The notes under the pieces are model-generated. The model saw only the letters and a list, made by a program, of their open reading frames with translations, made no database searches and was not told the DNA's origin. Positions 33,400-44,235 of a stretch of 64,000 bases of DNA are shown in pieces (the stretch's first letter is position 1; every line of letters begins with the position of its first letter). Source of the stretch: Cordilura impudica (taxonomy: Eukaryota; Arthropoda; Insecta; Diptera; Scathophagidae); contig OY821520.1 in the NCBI GenBank assembly GCA_963682025.1, forward strand, positions 89,143,670-89,207,669, read 5' to 3'. The position numbers were made by a program, and so were the translations under genes.

Positions 33400-34112
33400 A
33401 AGTAGTTTTAAAATACTTTTAGAAAGAAACACCTTTTACAAAAGGTCCCTTTTACGAAAAATTATATTTTATACAAATGGATCTTTTACAAAGGGCCCGT
33501 TTTTTGAAAAATTACCTTTTACCAAATATTACCGTGTATAAAGATGCACCTTTTTCAAAATAATACCTTTTTCAGAAAAGCACCTTTTAGAGAAGAGATT
33601 CTTCTATAAATAGTAATCCTGACATAAAAATTCGTTTAAAAAAGTACTTTTTACAGAAAGTGCCTTTTAGAAAAAGTTTCTTTGGCAAAAAAGTACCTTT
33701 TACAAAAAAAGTGCCTTTAACAAATAGCATTTACATAAAGGTTCGTTTTACAAAATAGCAAGAACTTTTTACAAAAAAATGGCATTTAACAAAAATGTAC
33801 CCTTTAACTAAAAGTACCTTTTACAAAAAGTACCACAAAAAACAATCTCTTACAAAAAGTACCTTTTAAAAAAAACACCTTTTTAAAAATAAGTACCTTT
33901 TTTTAACACCTTTTTAAGAATATACCATTTACAGAAAATTACCATTTACAAAATAGTACCTTTAACAAAAAAGACTTTTCACAAAAGAGTACCTTTTACA
34001 AAAAAGTACTTTTTACAAGTAAAGTACCTTTTGCATAAAGTACCCTTTACAAAAAGCACCCTTTACAGATAGTACCTTTTAAAAAGAAGTTGTTTATACA
34101 AAAAAGTACCTT
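33400..34112 (-). repeat. Degenerate minisatellite array (core AAAAGTACCTTTTACA)
   Basis: More than 25 loosely repeated phrases such as AAAAAGTACCTTTTACAAA at roughly 15-25 bp spacing. The complement of the core resembles the AAGGTACTTTTTAAG phrase of the arrays at 38.3-41.3 and 48.2-48.9 kb, so this looks like the same family in the other orientation. Chance open frames here are spurious. Confidence 0.75.
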
Positions 34113-34114
34113 TT

Positions 34115-35350
34115 TACAGAAAGTATCAGTTGCAGCTATTCGTGCAATGCTCGGTGCACTCTGGTCTCTACCAATTAATAACATATGTATCAATGATATA
34201 TTGGTCCAGCGAGACTATATTTCTGGTAAATTAGCGAAATCTCTAATTTTCTGTAATTCAAAAATTCAATAATTGAAAAATTAAAAAATAATAAAAAAAA
34301 AAGATAAGGATATCACCCAGTACCAATAAAGTCTTTGTAAATTGTTCAGATCTAGATTTAACAATAAACCCCATTAAAAAGTGCTCCTTCTAAATATCCT
34401 TCATGGAACTTTACTGTAGACTCTACTGAAATTTCTCTACACTCACATCTGATGAATAATACATCACTTACACAATATTAATATCTGTTCCGTAATGCTA
34501 CCGATGACTCAATCTATACTGACGTTTCCCAAAGCGGAGAAAATACAACTTTTGCGAAAACCTATGAAAATATGCTTATAAGGGTGTCTGAGTTGCCAAT
34601 TTATAGCTCCGTCTTTTTAGATTGAATTATGGTAATCAATAAAGCCACAAATTATGCGAAGAATAGAAGCGGCAAATTTCAAATTTTCACTGATTCTTTA
34701 GCAGTCCTAATACTGTTAATAACAATAATTTCTATGCTAATAAAATACATGATATCCTAAAAGATAGACTGATAAAATCACTTTAATGTGGGTTCCGGCC
34801 CATATGGGAATTGCCGTACTGAATACGCAGACTCCTTCGCCAAACGAAGTTTAAATTATCATCTCATTAAAACTGAGAATCTCAATTTTTTTAAGCCTAG
34901 TTCCGCGAAGCCGAGTGGCTTGTCTGCAGACTCTAATTTTGGGTCCAGGGATAAGCCGGATTTGGCTAGTTTTGCAGCGACAGACCAAAGCTTCTGGTGG
35001 GAATCGAACCCACGACCCCCGCATGATAGGCGAGCATGCTACCTACTCACCTACCGGGGCGCTTTCAATGATTTAAGAAGAAACCTAAAAGAAATCTATC
35101 CAGCAACACCATGTCATTTGTAATAATACGAACGACTGTGTAACTCACGAACATTTACTAAATAAAAAAGATTTACTGCAACCACACCACAATGTTGAGC
35201 GTTAGTTATATTTTAGCGGAATGTCCAATTTATGGACAAGTGAGAATACGAATTTTTGGGAACGCTGACCCCATTCAAGTCCTCTCCCATCCATCCTACG
35301 ATTCCATAAAAAATATGTTAACATTTTTAAAAGAAACTAAATTATATCAC
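34115..35350 (+). pseudogene. LINE RNase H domain and C-terminus (Jockey/I-like), split by a SINE
   Basis: In shifting frames: RAMLGALWSLPINN (RT-RNase H linker, 34143-34184), IYTDVSQSGENTTFA (first RNase H Asp, 34516-34560), SELPIYSSVF, KFQIFTDSLAVL (second Asp block, about 34675-34710), and MWVPAHMGI then EYADSFAKRSL (last His/Asp block, 34786-34851). The SINE at 34885-35064 interrupts it, after which FNDLRRNLKEIYPATP and a zinc-knuckle-like tail YILAECPIYGQVR (35204-35243), DSIKNMLTFLKET follow. The reverse transcriptase itself is absent and many stops are present. The left edge joins the degenerate array directly. Confidence 0.8.
34885..35064 (-). mobile_element. tRNA-derived SINE, copy 2, inserted in LINE RNase H
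   Basis: The reverse-complement copy reads AGCGCCCCGGTAGGTGAGTA at its head, CTCGCCTATCATGCGGGGGT in the anticodon arm, and a perfect B box GGTTCGATTCC. The tail AAGCCGAGTGGCTTGTCTGC is in reverse and the poly-A appears as poly-T at about 34886. It retains the standard-looking B box better than copy 1. TCAAT occurs on both sides and may be part of a target duplication. Confidence 0.85.
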
Positions 35351-35374
35351 TACCCTTTTTATACCCTCTACCAC

Positions 35375-36130
35375 TATTTGGTTTGGGTATAATGACTTTG
35401 TGCTGCTGTTTGTAACTACCCAAAATATTTGACCTAGACACATCTTTTATTATACCGATCGAATCAGAATCACTAACTGATTCGACTTAAAGATGTCCGT
35501 CCGTCCGTCCGTCCGTCTGTGTGTCCATGTAAACTTTGTAATCAAACTGCAGGTCGCAAATACGAATATGTTTTGATGAAATTTGGTATGTAAGCTTTTC
35601 TCGGCCAAAGCATAAAAGCTGTTGAAATTAGTGAGAATCGGTCCATGTTCAGACCTAGCCCCCATACATATGACCCCTATGAAATCGACATAAATTGTCA
35701 TAAGATCCAAATTGTCATATAGATCTTACTCAAATTGGGTTTGTATGCGTTTATTACATCCATTAATGAGTAGTCCAAAAATGATCCCTATGGGATAACT
35801 CTTAGTCATAGGCCCGATATAGAGCTGCTTCCCGATCTTCACTTAAATTTATTAAAAAACAAAAATATTGCACGGATTCTTTCCAAATTTTGTTTCTATA
35901 TATTTTTGCAAAATACAAGAGACTTTACCAAACATGGTCAGGCTCGGTCCATTTTTGGGCCAAATCCCCATATAGATATAGCATCCGATATTAACTTTTT
36001 CATGTCTGCAGCCAAAAAAATAAATAAAAATTCCACTCAAATTTGGTTTATGCTTATTTTCTGTGTCCAGTTAGTTGGGCCTATGAGATAGGGTCTCTAA
36101 ACGCATGGTATAGGGCATCATATAGTCGGT
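35375..36130 (+). repeat. R1, near-complete copy
   Basis: Begins ACCCTCTACCACTATTTGG, includes AAAATATTTGACCTAGAC, ACCGATCGAATCAGAATCAC, a GTCC run (35498-35518), AAACTGCAGGTCGCAAATA, CCCGATCTTCACTTAAAT and ends CTCTAAACGCATGGTATAGG with GGTCTATACCGACTATAA. Very similar to the copy split by the Transib. Frames across it on both strands are repeat translations. Confidence 0.85.
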
Positions 36131-36180
36131 CTATACCGACTATAATTTTCTTACTTGTTTTCTTTCTTATTTGGTTATAT

Positions 36181-36547
36181 AGCAGATTCGAGAGCTCGAA
36201 ATTCGAGTGCAATTTCTAGGCAACTGTATATTTCAACTTAGCCAATTCACAAACCAACACCTTTTTGGTTTATTATTATTGTGAATGAAGATAGAAAACT
36301 CATTAATAAACACATTAACAAATTTAATAAACATACACATAGCATATTTATAGTTTTATGTATGTGTTAGTAGCAATTTTAAATGCAGTTTACTTTAAAT
36401 AAAGGAAAAAAATTAAAAATCTGTAAATCTGGTGAACATCTAAAAAGAAATACTTTTCAAATAATATACGTTTGGTCAAAATCGGGATAAATCGGTAGAA
36501 AAAACTGTCGGTAACAAGAAATCGCCCAGCCTATTAATATTATAGAT
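36181..36547 (-). mobile_element. Short Helitron-like element (family H), copy 4
   Basis: Starts AGCAGATTCGAGAGCTCGAA and ends CGCCCAGCCTATTAATATTA plus TAGA, the complement of the family ends. The subterminal palindrome is CTCGAAATTCGAG. Confidence 0.62.
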
Positions 36548-38325
36548 TTATGAATTTTTAAGTTGCATTAGTTCTATAGATATGGTCGATTAGCTTGAGG
36601 CCTAGTAGCTATAGCTATACATTTTAACATTAAAATTGTTCTTTTATTCTAATGTTAAACCTTAATAAATAAATAAATAAATAAATAAAATAATTTTTAC
36701 AAAAAATTAACTAACAAAAAGGCTCCTTTTTCACGATCATTTATTTAAAAATAAATTACTGAAGAGAAATTTTTTGTAAATATTTTTTTTTACAAAAAAT
36801 AAGTTGTAGGAATTGTAAATAGTGTACGCAATTTGAATTCAGTTGGTCTCAAGTATCAGCTTTATGTTATATGATTCATAAAGAAATTTTTGGTTTTCTT
36901 CTGGATGGTATAATTATAATTTTTTATTTGAAAATATTGTTAAGAAAATAAATTTTTTTAATCAAAATATTAAACAAATATACCTTAAAAAAAACCAGTT
37001 TAAAAAAGAAAAAAAATTAATAGAAATTGGCATTCTGAAATGGTACAATCTTCGAAGAAGTACAATTTTAAAATTGAGAATTCTTCTTAAAAATAACACA
37101 GTGTAAAATGCTATTTTGAAAAAAGTATTTTCTGTTGTTATAAAAAATTGCCAGACTTGCAAAAGGCGCATATGAAAATGTCACGGTATAATTTTTGTTT
37201 AGTTTTTTTTTATTTTATTTTGTACAATAATTAAAATATAATTCCAAGCAAGAAATATTAAAATTGTAAAACCAAAATATTCTAAAAATGGTCGATCGGT
37301 TAATTGCCTCTAAATCTCTCTGTTATTTATATCAATAAATTATTACTTCCATCATTAAATATACACATTTATTAAAAAATTTTGTTTAGAAGAAGAACCC
37401 TATTTCTTACTAGAAAAACTTTTTTAATATCTTAAAACTCCTGTACTACTAATTACCAACAATTCTGTAAGTATAATGTGTCGGCACTAATTATAAATAA
37501 AGAAATATTAGAAACTACAACAGCAATTTGTAGACATTTGTCAACAAAAATCACATATTCCAACTAATTGCTAAGACAATTTCAAAATGTCTATGTAAAA
37601 ATACTAAAACTGAGACAGAAAGACGAAACACCAAACTAAACACATAAACGTAACATATGTTGACATACTCGTACACAAAACAACCAAACGAAAAATGGTC
37701 TCACCAAACTAAAAGAGAAAAAAAAACTAATTTTACTTCAAATGTTTTATAAGAAATAACATAAAAGTAACGAAAAGATAAAACCAGCCATTATTATTAA
37801 TTACCCTTAAATTGAAAAAAAAAAAAAAACAATTGTATATTTGAATAAAATAATCATATAAATGAGTGTAATTTCATTCATGACTATAAGGAATGTTTTA
37901 ATATAAACACATATTTTTTTTAATTAGTTTTTCTTGTTTTTGTCTATAATACTCTTGGACTGATTGAGTTTTTGTGGTTGAGATATATAAACACAAAAAT
38001 TTTATAGCATTTTTGATAAAAACGCGCTCACGTTCTTCAGTTGGGCGGGCTATGCGTCAAAATTTAATGCTGTCTATCAAACTTGAAAATGGTTTATTTT
38101 AGTTATTTAACGCCTTGATTTTATTATATTGTTTTTGTTTCTCTTTTGGCTTCATTAAAATTTATATAAACATTAAAAAATACAATTTATTAGGCTTTTT
38201 GATGGATGCTGGCTAAAGATATATTTTATTGCTTAAGAACCACATATAAAAATGGTATGTATTTTCAGAGTATTTCTATGATTGATAAGTTCTTATCAAG
38301 CTTTAAACAATACTTATATCTAACG
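36548..38325. other. AT-rich DNA, nothing recognised
   Basis: A TAAA tetranucleotide tract lies at about 36665-36690. A 69-codon reverse frame at 36962-37171 is Phe/Leu/Arg-rich with no motif. There is no shared repeat block. Confidence 0.45.
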
Positions 38326-38747
38326 TTCTTTGTCGAAAGCACACATATTAAAAAATTACATTTTTAAAGAAAGGTATTTTTTAAGAGAAGTTACTTGTGA
38401 AAGCAAAGGTACTTTTTTCAGAAAAGATATTTTCTTAACAAAAGTTGATATTTTAACAAAAGTATTCTTTAAAGAAAGAAATCGATTTTTTGTTAGAAAT
38501 GGTTTTTTTTTAGAAAAATTTAGTTCAGAAAACCTGTTTTTATGAGAAAAAGTACTTTTTTAAGAACAGTGCTGTTTAAAGAGATACTTTTGAAGAAAAT
38601 TTACTTTTTTAAGAAAATAAGTTTTTTAAGGAAAAAAAATTTATTTTTTAGGGAAATTTATTTTTTTTTTTAAATTAAATTTCCTTTTTTGAAAAAAAAG
38701 TGATTTTTAAGATCTTTTTAAGGAAATGACTTTAAAAGAAAAGTTTT
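38326..38747 (+). repeat. Degenerate AAGGTACTTTTTAAGAAA array, left segment
   Basis: Loosely repeated phrases such as AAAGGTATTTTTTAAGAGAA and AAAAGTACTTTTTTAAGAA. The foldback element at 38748 interrupts the array, which resumes after 39657. Confidence 0.7.
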
Positions 38748-39283
38748 TTTTAAATGGTGCGTGGTAAAGAAGAAGAAAGCATATATTTCAAAAATTCATA
38801 ACTGCACTGTATTCTTAATCGGACCGGTTTCTGGCATTTCAGCCTTCATCAGCGATTTATTGAACATTGTGATAATTGTTATGTTTTTAATTGAATAGAT
38901 TGTTTCTATATGAAAATTTTTTTCTACTTTGGGCGGCCGTGAGGTTTCGAACCATGAACCTTCTCACATACACTCGTACTTGCACTTTTTGGTCAGCGCT
39001 TTAACACACTCACCTAAAGTCAGGCCTACGAGCAGTGTGGTTAGTTTTCAGTTTTCGTACCATACAGCTTTACTTTGTATTAATTTCAGAAGATACAACT
39101 CTGTCCAAACAAACAATCGTTATTTTTGAATTTTGAATATTTTTTGCATTTATACTTCTAATTTCCACTATTCTCAGTTTTCGTAAGAGTTGTCATATGT
39201 GATGTACGGTTTTTGTACATACCTACATATGCACTTTACATATATTTGAGATGACGCTTTGAAGCGAAGAAAAATTTTTTGTT
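38748..39283 (+). repeat. Foldback family F body unit, second copy
   Basis: Almost identical to 30342-30874 over its whole length, with a few differences (for example GGTTTCGAACC here against GGTTTTGAACC there, and an extra CT in ACCTTCTCACATACA). It sits inside the degenerate array. Confidence 0.82.
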
Positions 39284-39654
39284 TGTTAGATTTATCGTCA
39301 TTTTTAATTTTGTTTAAATGGTGCGTGGTAAAGAAGAAGAAAGCATATATTTCAAAAATTCATAACTGCACTGTATTCTTAATCGGACCGGTTTCTGGCA
39401 TTTCAGCCTTCATCAGCGATTTATTGAACAATAATTTAATTATTATAATTATTATAATTTATGTTCAATAAATCGCTGATGAAGGCTGAAATGCCAGAAA
39501 CCGGTCCGATTAAGAATACAGTGCAGTTATGAATTTTTGAAATATATGCTTTCTTCTTCTTTACCACGCACCATTTAAACAAAATTAAAAAATTGCATAT
39601 TAATTACAGTAGTAATTGCAATATGTCTGAAAAATGACGATAAATCTAACAAAC
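39284..39654. mobile_element. Foldback element with 130-bp perfect hairpin arms and 31-nt loop
   Basis: 39301-39430 and 39462-39591 are exact reverse complements over 130 bp. The loop 39431-39461 is pure AT. Outside the right arm the family terminus continues to CTAACAAAC at 39654. The left side has GTTTGTTAGATTTATCGTCA but lacks about 35 bp (CAGACATATTGC..ATGCAA) present on the right. A transcript across this would form a long perfect RNA duplex. Confidence 0.85.
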
Positions 39655-41270
39655 AAAAGAGTTTTTTTTTAACAAAAAGTACTTTCCCAACAAAAGGTAC
39701 TTTTTAAAGATAAGGTACACTTTTTAAAGATACCTAATCTTTTTTAAATAGAAATGGAACTTTATTAAAAAAAAGTTACTTGTTCAAAAAGGTACTTTTG
39801 TAAAGAAAATGTTCTTGTTACAGAAAAGTACTTTATTAAAGAAAATCATTTATTTTTTTAAACTATGTACTGGCTTTAACGGTACAGTACTTTGTTTAAA
39901 GAAAAGGATTTTTTTAAGAAAAGGATTTTTTGTAAAAACTACTATTTTATGAATATATAATTTTTTAAGAACATGTACTTTTTTAAGATAAGATAGATTT
40001 TTAAGAAAAAGGTACTTTTTAAGATAAAAAAAACACTTGTTTAGATAAGATAACTTTTTAAGAAATGTTTCTTTCTTAACAGAAGGTACTTTTTTAAAAT
40101 ATGGGTACCTCTTAAAGTAAAGATATTATTTGTAACGAAAATGTGCTTTTTGTTTTAGAGAAAAGTAAGTTTTTTAAAAAAAGTGCTTATTTAAGAAATG
40201 GAACTTATTTACGAAAATTTGCTTTTTTAAGAAATCGCATCGTGTAAGAATAGGTACTTTTTTTTATAAAAAGTTGATTTTTGAACAAATGATACTTTTT
40301 TAACTCGAGGTATTTTTTTTTAAAGAAAAAATATACTTTAAGGAAAAAAATTGTACTTTTGTAAGAAAATGTTGTTTTTTAAAGAAAATTTAGTTTTTTT
40401 TTTGTAAAAAAAATAAATTTTTTGGAAAAGTGCCATGGTTGAAGAGGTTCTTGTTAAGAAAATATTTTTTTGGGAGAGGGTTTTTATTGTAAAAAGTTTA
40501 TTTTAAAAGAAAATGTTTTTTTGTGCAAAAAACTTTTTGAAAAAAATTTAATTTTTTAGAAAGAAATATCCTTTTTTTAGGAAAAAGTTGCTTTGAAATG
40601 TATGTATTTTTTTTAAAAAGAAAAACACTTATTAGGAAAATATACTTTTTGAAAAATTTGGAAGAGTTTTTTCTAACAAAGGCTAATTTTAGCAAAAGAT
40701 ACATTTTATAAGAAAGTGAATTTTTACTAAAGATATGTTGCTTTTTCCGAAAAAATTTATTTGTCCAAAAACGTTATTTTTTATTTTTTTTTAAAAGGTA
40801 TCATTTTTTAAATTTTTAAATAAAGGGTATTTTGTTTTAAGGAGTAGGTACTTGTTTAAGGAAAATTTAATTATTTTTAAAGAAATTTTTTTTTACAGAA
40901 ATTATTCGTTTTTGTTTTTAAGGAAATTTCCCTTTATTTAAGAAAAGGTAACTTTTTTACATAGGAAATATAATAAAAGCAATGTAGGTATTTTTTAAGA
41001 AAAAGAACAATTTTAAGAAAAGTTTTTATTTTAAGAAATTTTAGTTTTTAAAGAAAAAGTACTTAAAAAAGAAATTTTTATGAAAAATATTTATTTCAAG
41101 AGAATATATTTTTTTAAGGAAATGTTTCTTTAAGAAAACGTACTATTTGACAAAAGGTATTTTTTTCAAAAAGTACCCCTTAGGAAAAAAAATTTTTTGA
41201 GCAAATAATGGTACTTTTGTAAAAAAATTTACTTTCTTTGAAAGAAGATTTACTTCTTTCAGTAATTATG
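39655..41270 (+). repeat. Degenerate AAGGTACTTTTTAAGAAA array, main segment
   Basis: About 1.6 kb of degenerate repeats built from AAGGTACTTTTTAAGAAAA-like phrases at roughly 20-30 bp spacing, with strong strand asymmetry in the AAG/TTT blocks. No coding potential. The small frames are repeat translations. Confidence 0.75.
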
Positions 41271-41380
41271 CGTGTTTAGAAAATGAAATTTTGTTAAGAA
41301 AATATTCAATATGTGTGTTATTCGACCTTTTTGTTGTAATTTTAATATGATATTTTAATATAAATTGTCGCAATTTAATA

Positions 41381-42938
41381 TTGTGCTTAACACAATGGGA
41401 CAGGCAAAAAGTTATTTTGATCAAAAATAAAAATATACTAGTTTTGAATGCTGACAAAGGAAACTTTACTATTGCAATGGATAAACAAGATTATGAATGG
41501 AGGATGAATGATATATTAAGCGATATGATGACGTATAGAAGACTCAATAAAGATCCTACATCATATTTACAAAGGAACAATAAGGAATTGGTGGATAAAT
41601 TTTATAACCTAAATATAATATCTGTGATAGAGAAACGAAGACTTAAACATGACGCGGCTTTTGCACCAAGGATTTATGGGTTACCTAAGATCCACCAGGA
41701 ACGATTCCCTCTTAGACCAATCTGTGCATCAGTAAACTCACCATCTAACGAATTATGTAAGTTTTTAATGCAAATATTGGAAAAGCTTTCAGTAGATTCA
41801 GAGTTTAGTGTAAGGGATGCGGTACAATTTAGGAGTAAGGTAAATAACTGTGCAATAGAAGATGACGAATAATTGGTTTCGTTTGACGTAGTATCGTTAT
41901 ATCCGAGCATACCGGTAGATTTTGCAATTGATGTGATCAAAGAAAAGTGGGAAGAGACCGAGAAATTTACAACGATACCAAAAGACTTATTTGTTAAGAT
42001 ATTACAGTTTTGTATTAAAGAAAACCGGTATTTTAAATATGAATACAAAATATACACACAAAGGAAAGGGTTGCCGATGGGGTCACCGGCGTCACCAATT
42101 GTGGCAGATATTGTGATGGAGGAACTTTTGAAACGTTGCATTCAAAGATTGAACTGTAATCCGAAGATCCTAACAAAATACGTGGACGACCTTTTTGGGA
42201 TTATAAAAACTAGTGCAATAACTGAAGTGCTAGAGGAGTTGAACCGTTTTCATACACAAATTAAATTTACCTTAGAAGAGGAAAAAAAATAGACAAATAC
42301 CGTACCTGGATACCATGGTGATTAGAACGGGCAACAAATTAAAAATAGACTGGTAAAAAACCGACAGCATCGGGTAGAATAATCAATTTTTATTTAAAGA
42401 GAAAAGCATTCCCGGACAAGGTTATAAGAAGACTTTTAACAATAGATAACAAGCAATGAAGAGAAGTAAACAAAAATCAAAAAGTGGTATAAATCAATGA
42501 CGTATGTGCCTGGAATATCAGGGAGAATTGAAAAGTCAGACATTTAAGTTAGATAAAATGGAAAAGTCAAATGTAATTTACAAAATTAAGTATAAGGGGT
42601 GACCAATCCAATGTATTTAAAAAGTATATGTTGGTACAACAAAAAACAAATTAAAAACAAGATTAGCAGGACATAAATCTGACTTTAAAAATATAAATAA
42701 AACATCTACAGAAAAAACGGCACTTTTGTCCCATTGTGCAGATAAAGGGCACACACCAATCTCTGATAATGTGGAGATATTGCAAAGAGAGGAGACATAC
42801 CATAGACGCTATACACTTGAAATTTTGAACATAATAAATATAAGTAAAGAGTACCGGATGAATTTTGAGAGCGATTTAGAAACAAGCTCAGCAAAATCAT
42901 ATAGGTATATAATAAACAAAAATAGAATTAAGAATTAG
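41381..42938 (+). pseudogene. Penelope-like element: reverse transcriptase plus GIY-YIG-type endonuclease
   Basis: The frame reads LNADKGNFTIAMDKQDYEWR at about 41444-41503, a typical Penelope N-terminal block. GLPKIHQERFPLRPICASVN (41678-41737) is followed by motif A, SFDVVSLYPSIP (41878-41913). Then come GLPMGSPASPIVADI (42068-42112) and the catalytic YVDDLF (42179-42196). The first break is a single in-frame TAA at 41870-41872, since the frame continues directly after it to a TAG at 42290-42292. Downstream, in other frames, are KLKIDW, TASGRIINFY and the endonuclease part with VYVGTTKNKLKTRLAGHKSD (about 42627-42686) and EILQREETYHRRYTLEI, ending at 42938. The N-terminal region is truncated. 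Short inverted phrases (about GCACAATATTAAATTGCG at the left and GTGCAATATTAAATGT at the right) flank it. Penelope elements reverse-transcribe without an LTR and use the GIY-YIG domain to nick the target. Confidence 0.88.
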
Positions 42939-42959
42939 TGCAATATTAAATGTAAAACC

Positions 42960-43128
42960 GTATGTGACGTGTCTTTACACCCTATACCACTATTTGGTTT
43001 GGGTATACTGACTTTGTGCTGCTGTATGTAACTACCAAAAATATTTAACCTAGACCTCTTTTATTATACCGATCGAATCAGAATCACTAACTGATTCGAT
43101 TTAACGATGTCCGTCTGTCCGTCCGTCG
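42960..43128 (+). repeat. R1 copy, left part, split by the Transib
   Basis: Starts CACCCTATACCACTATTTGG and runs through ACCGATCGAATCAGAATCAC to the GTCTGTCCGTCCGTCG tract at which the Transib entered. The matching right part begins at 47409, and the two join cleanly in R1 order when the Transib and one CGTCG are disregarded. Confidence 0.88.
43124..43128 (+). other. Transib target duplication, left (CGTCG)
   Basis: CGTCG occurs immediately before the left CACAGTGG end and again at 47409-47413 immediately after the right end. A GC-rich 5-bp duplication of this kind is established for Transib elements. Confidence 0.9.
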
Positions 43129-43734
43129 CACAGTGGACCATATTTTGAGAAGGCGGCCAAAAATCATTATTTTTTTTGTTACTGATTTTAAAGTTATGTT
43201 ATTCATTTGAAAGTAAATACTAGTATTCCTCGGGAGCCAAACAATTGCGACTCAATCTCAACTATACCACAGCGAACAGGGTCTTCGAAAATGGGTTTTC
43301 TCAGTATTTTGCTAAAATTAAAAATTTCTTTGTAAATTTTTATTTTTGAATGACTGTAACTTTTTTGATTTAAGAGATTTTGAAGTGAAATAAATTTTGT
43401 ATAATTTTGTGGCTTCCATGCTATTGACGTTGAAAATGTAAAATCACTGAGTCATTCCAAAATTTAAAAACATTTTTTTTCAAAAAGGTCCAAATTTTCC
43501 GAAAATCTCTTACTTAATAGAGCATAACTCCTGCCAGTCAAAAGCAGTCAAAAAAATATTGCACTCCTCTATAGTCCGAACCCTCCCCTATACTACTATA
43601 CCCCATTATACACCCGCCAGTTTCCACCCGTGTGCACCAGAACAATGTTTCTGACCCAAGGTTAGATATTTTCTGCAAAATTTATGAATACAAAAGTTGT
43701 CCACAATGTAGTTAGGATATATTAAGTTTGAGGT

Positions 43735-43930
43735 GATGTTTGTAACTGCCAAAAATATTGGACATTTATCCATCTTTTATTATACGGATCGACTGAAAAA
43801 CACTTTCTGAGTCGATTAAACGATGTCCCTCCGTCCGTCTGAGTGTTATGAATACAAAAGTTGGTCGTACCGTTGCGCCGCGGTGTATTTTTTTGCGTGT
43901 CGGTAGAGTTGTCAGGAGTTGTTATATACT
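43735..43930 (+). repeat. R1-like segment inside the Transib
   Basis: TGTAACTGCCAAAAATATTGG, then TTTTATTATACGGATCGACTG, TTTCTGAGTCGATTAAACG and CCTCCGTCCGTCTG. The phrase ATGAATACAAAAGTTG occurs just before it (about 43687) and again at about 43848, as if a short segment were duplicated around the insertion. It lies upstream of the transposase start. Confidence 0.6.
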
Positions 43931-44235
43931 TATAAAAAAGGGTTGGATATAATGCGCTTAATTGTTACAGGTACATTTACATAGTTATCTTTCAAAAGCA
44001 TTAATAGTCTGAATTAGAGTTATATAGTTTAAATACCTGACAAAATGGGAAACAATTTAAAAAACAGGTAAATGGTAAAAACAAACTATTGCGACATAGC
44101 CCTTTAAGATATGAGTCTGGGTTTTCTATGCTTCTAAAAGTGGTAATAAAAGATAAAAATTTTTATTTTACATAATTGGAAGAAAGAGTATTTATAATAA
44201 TGTTTCCACAATTATTATTCATTACAATTTGTGCA

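Noticed and set aside
33420..34110. CRISPR-like array
   Set aside because: Units are degenerate, lack unique spacers of fixed length, and the sequence is clearly eukaryotic.
41381..42292. Telomerase reverse transcriptase
   Set aside because: Penelope-type blocks (ADKGN, GLPMGSPASPIVADI) and a downstream GIY-YIG-type tail fit a Penelope-like element. Telomerase-specific domains are absent.
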